6,995 bases of DNA from an uncultured Eubacteriales bacterium. Lineage in GTDB: Bacteria; Bacillota; Clostridia; Oscillospirales; Oscillospiraceae. Within the stretch, counting starts at the first letter, position 1. The number at the start of each line of letters is the position of its first letter. A program made the position numbers and the translations under genes. Where the stretch lies: positions 1-6,995 of the forward strand of contig UQGJ01000104.1 of assembly GCA_900540545.1 (NCBI GenBank), in the 5' to 3' direction. Positions 1 to 4,407 of this stretch are shown here, in pieces. The notes beneath the pieces were generated by a model. The model did no database searches. It saw only the letters and a program-made list of their open reading frames with translations, and was not told the origin of the DNA.

Positions 1-106
1 CCGCCTGCTGGACTTCGTCCTGGCGGTGGCCTCCGGCCAGCCCACCAAGACCGAACAGCACGGGGCACGGGAAATCTCCATCTTTAAGGACGGCGTGGTC
101 CTCTAA
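1..106 (+). CDS. Altronate dehydratase-like protein (UxaA family), C-terminal end only
   Basis: Only the last 34 codons are in the window, reading in the frame that starts at base 2 and stopping at TAA 104-106. The visible tail contains VASGQPTKTEQHGAREI and ends in IFKDGVVL. This resembles the C-terminus of the UxaA / altronate dehydratase large-subunit family, whose members often end in a 'REIAIFKDGVTL'-like sequence. Family members dehydrate sugar acids such as altronate or galactarate in the cytoplasm, or related hydroxy acids. The substrate cannot be judged from so short a tail. The gene is closed 9 bases later by a strong terminator, so it is the last gene of its transcript. The family call rests on remembered similarity of a short segment. 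Confidence 0.65.
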   Translation, partial: RLLDFVLAVASGQPTKTEQHGAREISIFKDGVVL

Positions 107-114
107 AGGAAATG

Positions 115-160
115 AAACAGGGTCTGGACCGGTGAAACGCCGGTCCAGACCCTGTTTTTT
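115..160 (+). terminator. Strong Rho-independent terminator after the UxaA-like gene
   Basis: A perfect 18-base-pair stem pairs 115-132 with 140-157 around a 7-base loop (133-139). The 3' arm runs directly into a T run ending at 160. The 5' flank also has A residues opposite the T run, so weak activity on the other strand is possible. It lies 9 bases after the stop codon at 104-106. Confidence 0.95.
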
Positions 161-180
161 AGGCCTCATAGAGAGGGGGC

Positions 181-199
181 GGGCGGCCAAAGGCCGCCC
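181..199. repeat. Short palindrome, GGGCGGCC-type repeat (first copy)
   Basis: Arms 181-188 and 192-199 pair perfectly around an AAA loop, and the 3' side continues as CCCCTAC. The core GGCCGCCCCTAC recurs in the longer palindrome at 240-288, so the two are members of one repeat family. I infer a dispersed REP-like element, of a kind frequent in gut clostridial intergenic regions. Confidence 0.6.
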
Positions 200-239
200 C
201 TACAAGGGCCTGCTGGTTTCTCCAGAACTCCTTGCGTAG

Positions 240-288
240 CTGTCACCATGTAGGGGCGGCCGCAAGGGCCGCCCCTACATGGTGACAG
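240..288. repeat. Perfect 22-base inverted repeat with GTAGGGGCGGCC core
   Basis: Arms 240-261 and 267-288 are exact reverse complements around a 5-base loop. Each arm carries CACCATGTAGGGGCGGCC or its complement. There is no T run on either side, so it is not a standard intrinsic terminator. The shared core with 181-199 suggests a REP or MITE-like dispersed palindrome. Confidence 0.75.
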
Positions 289-298
289 CCAGTCTCCC

Positions 299-383
299 GC
301 ATTGGCGCGCCGGGTCGTCGCGCCTCACAAATTTACGGTAAGCTTTGCCGCTAATTAACAGGGTAGGCGCGCCGCGCCAACGC
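299..383. repeat. Imperfect long inverted repeat, MITE-like
   Basis: The outer ends are near-complements: GCATTGGCGCG at 299-309 faces CGCGCCAACGC at 373-383 with one mismatch. CGCGCCT at 319-325 faces AGGCGCG at 365-371. The left half carries an extra block of about 9 bases (310-318). The interior has a small hairpin at 336-350 (CGGTAA/TTGCCG). A similar TTGGCGCCTCAC block recurs at 482-493. No coding potential is seen. A degenerate miniature element is the best guess. Confidence 0.45.
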
Positions 384-499
384 AATAAACATCAATGGGC
401 TGCATGATAGGCCGTAACGGCCGGGGCGGGAGCGGAAAGCCAGACTTGTCACCAATAGCCGGTTTCGACCTCCACGCCCCGTTGGCGCCTCACTTAGGT

Positions 500-519
500 C
501 CAGGGCCCGCAGGCCCTGG
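500..519. repeat. 8-base-pair palindrome CCAGGGCC/GGCCCTGG
   Basis: Arms 500-507 and 512-519 are perfect complements around CGCA. It lies 11 bases before a second palindrome (531-558), and the two may belong to one composite repeat. Confidence 0.5.
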
Positions 520-530
520 TTGTTTCTTCC

Positions 531-558
531 CAGGGTTCTTTGCAAGCAAAGAACCCTG
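531..558. repeat. Perfect 13-base inverted repeat CAGGGTTCTTTGC
   Basis: Arms 531-543 and 546-558 pair perfectly around an AA loop. A further small palindrome, CCCCC/GGGGG, follows at 559-571. The hairpin sits about 50 bases past the tyrA stop on the minus strand but is not followed by a U run there, so a terminator role is doubtful. It looks like part of a dispersed repeat block. Confidence 0.6.
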
Positions 559-609
559 CCCCCGGAGGGGGACGCTCCAATCCCCCGTCCCCGCCCCGTG
601 GGCGCATTG

Positions 610-1452
610 TTATTCCAAATTCATATGCCGCTTCCGCTCAGCGGACCAGGCCAGCTTTTCCGCCAAAGCCCGGGTGTCCCCGGACTCGATGACCTCCCGG
701 TAGGAGCGGAGGTTGTCCTCCAGATTGCGGATGACCTTGCACAGGGCCGGGGCGTTCATGGAGAACAGCTCGGTCCACAGGGGCACATCCAGGGCGGCCA
801 CCCGGGTGCAGTCCCGGAAGGAGCCGCCCTCGAAGCCCTTGCAGTCAAAAAGGTCCGGGTCGTCGCAGACGGCCACGGCCATGATGTGCATGACCTGGCT
901 GGTGTAGGCGATGATGGCGTCGTGCTTGGCGGTGGTGGTGTTCACCACGTCCCGGCAGCCCAGATGGGCGGCCATGCGCTCCATGAGGTGGACGTGCTCC
1001 AGGGTGCTGGTGGGCCGGGGGGTGAGGATGAAGTGGGCCCCCCGGAAGAGGGCCTTGTCGGCGTGGAAGATGCCGGAGGTCTCCTTGCCCGCCATGGGGT
1101 GGCAGCCGATGAAGTCCACAGCGGGGGGGAGGACCGCCGCCGCGTCCAGGATGGCGGTCTTGATGCCGCACACGTCGGTGACCAGAGCGCCGGGCTTGAA
1201 GCGGTCCCGGTGGGCCGAGAGAAAGTCCACGATGCCCCTGGGGTGGAGGCAGAGAAAGACCACGTCGGCGGTGGGGAGGACGGCCAGGGCGTCGCCGCTG
1301 AGGCTGTCGGCGGCGGCGTGGGTCCGGGCGAAGTCCAGGGTGGCGGGGTCGGTGTCCACGCCCACCACCTCGTAGTCCTCAAAACCCTTTAGGGCCATGG
1401 ACAGGGACCCGCCAATCAGCCCCAGACCGATGATGGCGATTCGCCCGCCCAT
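610..1452 (-). CDS. tyrA: Prephenate dehydrogenase (TyrA)
   Basis: This 280-residue cytoplasmic enzyme oxidatively decarboxylates prephenate to 4-hydroxyphenylpyruvate, the step that commits to tyrosine. The N-terminus is a Rossmann nucleotide-binding fold: GLGLIGGS at residues 9-16, with Asp33 at the end of the second strand, which in this family usually goes with NAD+ preference. TDVCGIK (92-98) and GCHPMAGKETSGI (116-128) are TyrA signatures; His118 matches the catalytic histidine. The rest is the helical dimerisation domain. There is no fused chorismate mutase and no clear C-terminal ACT domain, so feedback may act elsewhere. The ATG at 1452 overlaps the aroF stop (TGATG), with GGAG about 9 bases upstream inside aroF. 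A longer frame exists upstream but would only read through aroF. The overlap implies translational coupling with aroF. Confidence 0.95.
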   Translation of the reverse strand: MGGRIAIIGLGLIGGSLSMALKGFEDYEVVGVDTDPATLDFARTHAAADSLSGDALAVLPTADVVFLCLHPRGIVDFLSAHRDRFKPGALVTDVCGIKTAILDAAAVLPPAVDFIGCHPMAGKETSGIFHADKALFRGAHFILTPRPTSTLEHVHLMERMAAHLGCRDVVNTTTAKHDAIIAYTSQVMHIMAVAVCDDPDLFDCKGFEGGSFRDCTRVAALDVPLWTELFSMNAPALCKVIRNLEDNLRSYREVIESGDTRALAEKLAWSAERKRHMNLE

Positions 1453-2468
1453 CACGCCGTTCTCCCCACGCAGGCGGCCAGGGTGCCGATTTTGCCCATG
1501 AGGGCGTCGAACTGCTCCGGGGTGATGGACTGGGCGCCGTCGCACTTGGCGTGGGGGGGATCGTTGTGGACCTCGATGATGAGACCGTCCGCCCCGGCGG
1601 CCACGGCGGCCAGACTCATGCGCTCCACCATCCACGCCTGGCCGCAGGCGTGGGAGGGGTCCACCACCACGGGCAGGTGGGACAGCTTCTTCACCGCCAG
1701 CACGGCGGACAGGTCCAGGGTGTTCCGGGTGAAGGTCTCGAAGGTGCGGATGCCCCGCTCACAGAGAATAACGCGCTCGTTGCCCCCGGCCATGATGTAC
1801 TCGGCGGACATGAGCCACTCCTCGATGGTGGAGGAGAGGCCCCGCTTCAGGAGGATGGGCTTGGTGGTCCGGCCCAACTGCTTCAGCAGGTCGAAGTTCT
1901 GCATGTTCCGGGCCCCTACTTGAATCACGTCCACGCACATCTCGAACATCTCAATGTTATCGGTTGACATAATTTCTGTGACGATGGGCAGGCCGGTGGC
2001 GGCCCGGGCCTCCTGGAGGAGCTTGATGCCGTCGTTGCCCATGCCCTGGAAGGCGTAGGGGGAGGTGCGGGGCTTGAAGGCCCCGCCCCGGAGGGCGGAG
2101 GCCCCGCTGCGCTTCACGGCCTCGGCCACGCCCACGATTTGCCCCTCGCTCTCCACGGAGCAGGGGCCGGCGATGACCGCCAGCTTTTCCCCGCCGATGC
2201 TGGCCCCGCCTCCCAGGTCGATGACGGTGTCGTCGGGGTGGTATTTGCGGTTGGCCTTCTTGTAGGGCTCGGTGACCCGCATGACCCGCTCCACGCCTGG
2301 GAGGAGGGAGACCTTCTCCTGGTCCACCTTGGAGGCGTCGCCCTCGGCGCCCAGGATGGTGGTCTCGCTGCCCTTGGAGACCATCACCTTGACGCCGCCC
2401 TCCTCCATGGTGTGGATGGCTGCCTTGAGCTGCTCCTCGGTGAAGCCGGATTTCATAATGACGACCAT
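1452..2468 (-). CDS. aroF: 3-deoxy-7-phosphoheptulonate (DAHP) synthase, type I-beta
   Basis: This 338-residue cytoplasmic enzyme condenses phosphoenolpyruvate and erythrose 4-phosphate to DAHP, the entry step of the shikimate pathway. Residues 1 to about 70 form the ferredoxin-like regulatory domain seen in Thermotoga-type enzymes, where it mediates tyrosine inhibition. The barrel follows, with GPCSVES from 101, KPRTSPY (132-138), GARNMQNFDLL (185-195), LLKRG (206-210), CERGIRTFET (236-245), DPSHACG (270-276) and EVHNDPP (299-305). Cys103, His273, Glu299 and Asp310 fit the metal ligands of the Thermotoga enzyme, offset by one residue. Length is normal for the family. The ATG at 2468 has an AGGA 10 bases upstream and lies 24 bases past an intrinsic terminator, so expression depends on reading through that terminator. 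It is the first structural gene of the operon with tyrA. Confidence 0.96.
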   Translation of the reverse strand: MVVIMKSGFTEEQLKAAIHTMEEGGVKVMVSKGSETTILGAEGDASKVDQEKVSLLPGVERVMRVTEPYKKANRKYHPDDTVIDLGGGASIGGEKLAVIAGPCSVESEGQIVGVAEAVKRSGASALRGGAFKPRTSPYAFQGMGNDGIKLLQEARAATGLPIVTEIMSTDNIEMFEMCVDVIQVGARNMQNFDLLKQLGRTTKPILLKRGLSSTIEEWLMSAEYIMAGGNERVILCERGIRTFETFTRNTLDLSAVLAVKKLSHLPVVVDPSHACGQAWMVERMSLAAVAAGADGLIIEVHNDPPHAKCDGAQSITPEQFDALMGKIGTLAACVGRTA

Positions 2469-2492
2469 AACTTCTCATTCCTTTCCAAACAT

Positions 2493-2522
2493 AAAAAGAA
2501 CGGCGGCCCATATGGGCCGCCG
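2493..2522 (-). terminator. Attenuator terminator upstream of aroF
   Basis: On the minus strand a perfect GC-rich stem (9 base pairs, 2522-2514 with 2509-2501, AUAU loop) is followed at once by UUCUUUUU (2500-2493). It lies between the Tyr-rich leader peptide and the aroF ribosome binding site. Placing an intrinsic terminator inside the leader, rather than after a gene, indicates conditional read-through. The stem itself is a complete palindrome at 2501-2522. Confidence 0.9.
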
Positions 2523-2563
2523 CGGTGTGGATACCAACGTATCGACGCTCCGTGACCAACCGA

Positions 2564-2644
2564 TTATGGGCATGCAGAAGTTCCGTTCCCAAAATAATAG
2601 GAACGGTAGCAATACCCGTAAGACTGGTTGGGACGTAGCATCAT
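2564..2644 (-). CDS. Tyrosine-rich leader peptide of the aroF-tyrA operon (26 residues)
   Basis: This short gene reads ATG ATG from 2644 to TAA at 2566-2564. Residues 8-18 are SYGYCYRSYYF: Tyr at 9, 11, 13, 16 and 17, and Phe at 18, so six of ten residues in 9-18 are aromatic. A good ribosome binding site, AAGGAAG (2660-2654), sits 9 bases before the first ATG, which is only about 20 bases from the predicted transcript start. The peptide is followed by an intrinsic terminator and then by genes for tyrosine synthesis. The codons alternate UAC and UAU. The inferred role is that ribosomes stalling at Tyr codons when charged tRNA-Tyr is scarce alter leader folding and let transcription continue into aroF. 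The Phe codon could add a minor phenylalanine response. The peptide itself probably has no function. The reading frame and codon bias are seen; the mechanism is inferred. Confidence 0.87.
   Translation of the reverse strand: MMLRPNQSYGYCYRSYYFGNGTSACP
2583..2606 (-). promoter_or_regulatory. Leader hairpin over the Tyr codons of the leader peptide
   Basis: On the minus-strand RNA, CCGUUCC (2606-2600) pairs perfectly with GGAACGG (2589-2583) around a 10-base loop that contains the adjacent Tyr-Tyr-Phe codons. An alternative upstream hairpin, ACG(G)GUA with UACCGU (about 2619-2603), shares the CCGU arm and would exclude it. A longer-range match also exists between CCAACC (2631-2626, in the leader peptide) and GGUUGG (2561-2556, after its stop). 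These are the mutually exclusive pairings expected of an attenuator, but I could not identify a clear antiterminator that sequesters the terminator 5' arm. Confidence 0.55.
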
Positions 2645-2666
2645 GGTGATACACTTCCTTCTGATT

Positions 2667-2700
2667 CTTGACTTTAGCACTTTTTGGCGCTAAAGTCAAG
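2667..2700. promoter_or_regulatory. Promoter of the aroF leader embedded in a perfect inverted repeat
   Basis: Twelve-base arms, CTTGACTTTAGC (2667-2678) and its exact complement (2689-2700), flank a 10-base centre. On the minus strand this gives a -35 TTGACT (2699-2694), a 17-base spacer and a -10 TAAAGT (2676-2671), placing the start near 2664, just ahead of the leader-peptide ribosome binding site. Because of the symmetry the same boxes occur on the plus strand (TTGACT 2668-2673, 17 bases, TAAAGT 2691-2696), pointing at the methyltransferase. The repeat could also be an operator or, on the plus strand, a hairpin followed by a T run at 2704-2709. Confidence 0.7.
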
Positions 2701-2743
2701 GGCTTTTTTCGGGCCGGAACTTTCCCTTTTGGGCGGGCTGTTA

Positions 2744-2749
2744 TATAAT
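2744..2749 (+). promoter_or_regulatory. Possible -10 box for the methyltransferase
   Basis: A perfect TATAAT lies 64 bases before the methyltransferase start. No good -35 is seen at the proper distance: the hexamer 17 bases upstream, at 2721-2726, reads TTTCCC. It may be a private promoter that came with the AT-rich gene, or chance in AT-rich sequence. Confidence 0.35.
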
Positions 2750-2812
2750 AGCTGAAATCAAAGGTGATAGCCGACAAATTGGTGTTTGTAAACGAAAAGA
2801 GGAATTGAATAT

Positions 2813-3568
2813 ATGGATATAGAAAACAGTATTATGGCTACAAAGCAAGGATTTGAACATAGTTTTTCTTCGGGGGATTTTTACAATAAGCAGACACAAG
2901 ATGGGCATCATTTGAAGAAGATTCTTGATTTTTTGCCATTTGAAGCGGGCATGAAAATTCTGGATTTAGGAACAGGAAGTGGCTATTTGTCTTTCCCTAT
3001 TGCAAAAAAATATCCTAATACAACTATAATTGGACTGGATATTGTTGAAAAGGCATTAGAAGTCAATCGTTTTAAGGCAAAAGAGAAAAATGTCCAAAAC
3101 ATTAGTTTTATAACCTATGACGGTATTAATTTTCCATTTGCTGATAATGAGTTTGACATGGTGATTTCAAGATATGCGCTACATCATTTTCCAAATATAC
3201 AAAAAAGTATTTCTGAGATTAGCCGTGTTATTAAATCAGATGGCTTCTTGTTTATTTCAGACCCTACACCTAACGTCAATGATACCAGCCGATTTGTTGA
3301 CGGATACATGCAGCTAAAAAAAGATGGTCATATTAAATTTTATACAAAAGACGAATGGTTACAAATGTGCGAAAAGTATGGGCTGCGATTCAAGAAATCT
3401 TTTGATAGCACAATTCGGTTTCCAAAGAAAAAAGATACAGCTTATGGATTGGATGAATTATTGAAGAAACATGGTAAAGAGATTATTGAAAGTTATGAAC
3501 TTGAAGTAGTAGAAGATGAAATATATATAACTGAACGGGTCAATAATATTTTATTTTGCAAACGATAA
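2813..3568 (+). CDS. Class I SAM-dependent methyltransferase (UbiE/Methyltransf_11-like)
   Basis: A 251-residue soluble protein with the standard SAM-binding fold: ILDLGTGSGY at 49-58 (motif I, DxGxGxG at 51-57), Asp76 in GLDIVEKAL as the ribose-binding acid, FDMVISRYALHHF at 114-126 (motif II region), and IKSDGFLFISDP as the post-II strand. The C-terminal ~80 residues are family-variable, so the methyl acceptor is unknown; small molecule or quinone-like substrates are typical of this fold. The ATG at 2813 has AGAGGA (2798-2803) 9 bases upstream. Base and codon use differ strikingly from every neighbour: A/T-ending codons and long A and T runs, against strongly GC-rich flanks. This suggests recent acquisition. 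It is followed 63 bases later by the GNAT gene on the same strand and may be co-transcribed with it. It lies divergent from the aroF leader. Confidence 0.9.
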   Translation: MDIENSIMATKQGFEHSFSSGDFYNKQTQDGHHLKKILDFLPFEAGMKILDLGTGSGYLSFPIAKKYPNTTIIGLDIVEKALEVNRFKAKEKNVQNISFITYDGINFPFADNEFDMVISRYALHHFPNIQKSISEISRVIKSDGFLFISDPTPNVNDTSRFVDGYMQLKKDGHIKFYTKDEWLQMCEKYGLRFKKSFDSTIRFPKKKDTAYGLDELLKKHGKEIIESYELEVVEDEIYITERVNNILFCKR

Positions 3569-3631
3569 AATCCAGTTTATCGACTAATTTGGAGATAATT
3601 GATGGACACTGAGATTGGAGGCGGGTTAAAT

Positions 3632-4156
3632 ATGGAGCTGGTCAGATTGCGGTCCCCAGAGGGGGAGGAGTTCCGGCGGGCCATGGAGTTGTACCGGGGG
3701 AGCTTTCCCCTCCACGAGCAGAGGCGGGAGGCCGCCCAGCGGGAAATCATGGGCCGCCCGGACTACCAGTTTGACCTGATTTACGACGGGACGGAGCTTG
3801 TGGGGCTGCTCCTGTCCTGGGAGACGGAAGCCTTCTGCTACGTGGAACACTTCTGCATCGCGCCGGAAATGCGGGGGCGGCGGTACGGGCAGCGGGCGCT
3901 GGAGCTGCTGCACCGGCGGGGGAAGCCGGTGATTTTGGAGATAGACCCGCCCGTGGACGAGATTTCCCGGCGGCGGCAGGGGTTCTACGAGCGGGCCGGG
4001 TACCGGGTCAACCCCTTTCCCCACGTCCACCCGCCTTACCGGGAGGGGGTCCAGGGGCACGCGCTGGTGGTCCTGTCCTGGCCCCAGGCGCTGTCCCAGG
4101 CGGAATATGATGGATTCGACCGCTGCCTGAAGGAGACGGTCATGGAGATGTTATAG
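3632..4156 (+). CDS. GNAT family N-acetyltransferase
   Basis: A 174-residue cytoplasmic protein with the GNAT fold. FCIAPEMRGRRYGQRALELL (74-93) holds the acetyl-CoA pyrophosphate-binding loop in the R/QxxGxG/A style (R81-G-R-R-Y-G86). FYERAGYRV (118-126) is the later conserved segment that usually carries the active-site Tyr (Tyr119). It would transfer an acetyl group from acetyl-CoA to an amine; the acceptor cannot be predicted. I chose the ATG at 3632 because GGAGG (3617-3621) lies 10 bases before it and the conserved N-terminal strand begins there. In-frame starts at 3599 (TTG) and 3602 (ATG, with GGAGA at 3591-3595) would add 10-11 residues of unlikely sequence and fall at the AT-rich/GC-rich boundary. 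The gene itself is GC-rich like the host chromosome, unlike the methyltransferase before it. Confidence 0.85.
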   Translation: MELVRLRSPEGEEFRRAMELYRGSFPLHEQRREAAQREIMGRPDYQFDLIYDGTELVGLLLSWETEAFCYVEHFCIAPEMRGRRYGQRALELLHRRGKPVILEIDPPVDEISRRRQGFYERAGYRVNPFPHVHPPYREGVQGHALVVLSWPQALSQAEYDGFDRCLKETVMEML

Positions 4157-4162
4157 GGCAGA

Positions 4163-4200
4163 CGAAAAGAGCGGGCCGTCCGGGAGACCGGGCGGCCCGC
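4163..4200 (-). terminator. Terminator hairpin between convergent genes (first copy)
   Basis: Arms 4171-4183 and 4188-4200 form a 13-pair stem with one G-U pair and a GAGA loop. On the minus strand the stem is followed by CUCUUUUCG (4171-4163), a usable U run for the DUF4097-like gene whose stop lies at 4408. On the plus strand, after the GNAT gene, the U run is poor (TTCAGC). It shares 28 identical bases (4175-4202) with the second copy at 4376-4403. Confidence 0.65.
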
Positions 4201-4403
4201 TTCAGCTTGTCGAAAAAGAGGCGGAAGTCCGAATCGGGGCGGGGGAGCTTGAGGGGGCGGCAGCCCGCCTCAAGTGGGATTGAATGTCCCGCAATGCCTG
4301 CAAAGGCAGGCGTTGCGGCGAGGGAAGCGAGGACTTTTCCGGCGGTGTGCCGCCGGAAAAGTAACGGCATTTTTAGCCGTCCGGGAGACCGGGCGGCCCG
4401 CTT
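4175..4403. repeat. 28-base direct repeats flanking a palindrome-rich insert
   Basis: Bases 4175-4202 and 4376-4403 are identical, 201 bases apart. Between them (4203-4375) lie three hairpins: CTTGAGG/CCTCAAG (4248-4254 with 4268-4274), GCAATGCCTGC/GCAGGCGTTGC (4291-4301 with 4306-4316, one G-U pair) and a perfect 12-pair stem CTTTTCCGGCGG (4334-4345 with 4350-4361). No gene is seen. The layout suggests a non-autonomous element inserted into a terminator. The long duplication is unusual for a transposase and could instead come from slippage or recombination. Confidence 0.6.
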
Positions 4404-4406
4404 TTT
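4376..4406 (+). terminator. Terminator hairpin, second copy, plus-strand U run
   Basis: GCCGTCCGG (4376-4384) pairs with CCGGGCGGC (4389-4397) around GAGA, using one G-U pair, and is followed shortly by CTTTTTG (4401-4407). It lacks the outer GCGG of the first copy's left arm, so its stem is shorter, but it retains the plus-strand U run that the first copy lost. It may serve the GNAT transcript. Confidence 0.5.
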
Positions 4407-4407
4407 G

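Larger units (their letters stand above)
161..609. other. Non-coding spacer between convergent genes, rich in palindromes
   Basis: This stretch separates the end of the plus-strand UxaA-like gene from the end of the minus-strand tyrA. I see no believable gene: the open frames have no ribosome binding site, and the longer ones continue antisense into tyrA. It holds several inverted repeats, listed separately (181-199, 240-288, 299-383, 500-519, 531-558). Bases 386-499 contain only a small hairpin (GGCCG/CGGCC near 410-422) and otherwise nothing I can name. No convincing terminator for tyrA is seen on the minus strand, because none of the palindromes is followed by a clear U run there. Confidence 0.7.

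Noticed and set aside
174..288. CRISPR array
   Set aside because: There are only two unequal palindromes with a shared core and no regular repeat-spacer pattern.
520..1392. Long plus-strand open frame antisense to tyrA
   Set aside because: It is Gly/Val-rich low-complexity sequence without a ribosome binding site, opposite a clear TyrA with all motifs. It is a by-product of GC-rich codon use.
1453..1635. Extended tyrA start about 60 codons upstream
   Set aside because: The extra residues are an Arg/Gly/His-rich shadow of aroF. The Rossmann strand begins right after the ATG at 1452.
2493..2560. T-box riboswitch upstream of aroF
   Set aside because: The minus strand has UUGGUAUCCACACCGCGG before the terminator, which loosely recalls the T-box core, but UGGNACCGCG is not contiguous and I see no specifier-loop stem. 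The translated Tyr-rich frame explains the region better. A covariance-model search would decide it.
2667..2710. Plus-strand intrinsic terminator
   Set aside because: A hairpin followed by T residues exists, but there is no plus-strand gene upstream to terminate, and the promoter boxes fit better. It is kept as a secondary possibility in the promoter entry.
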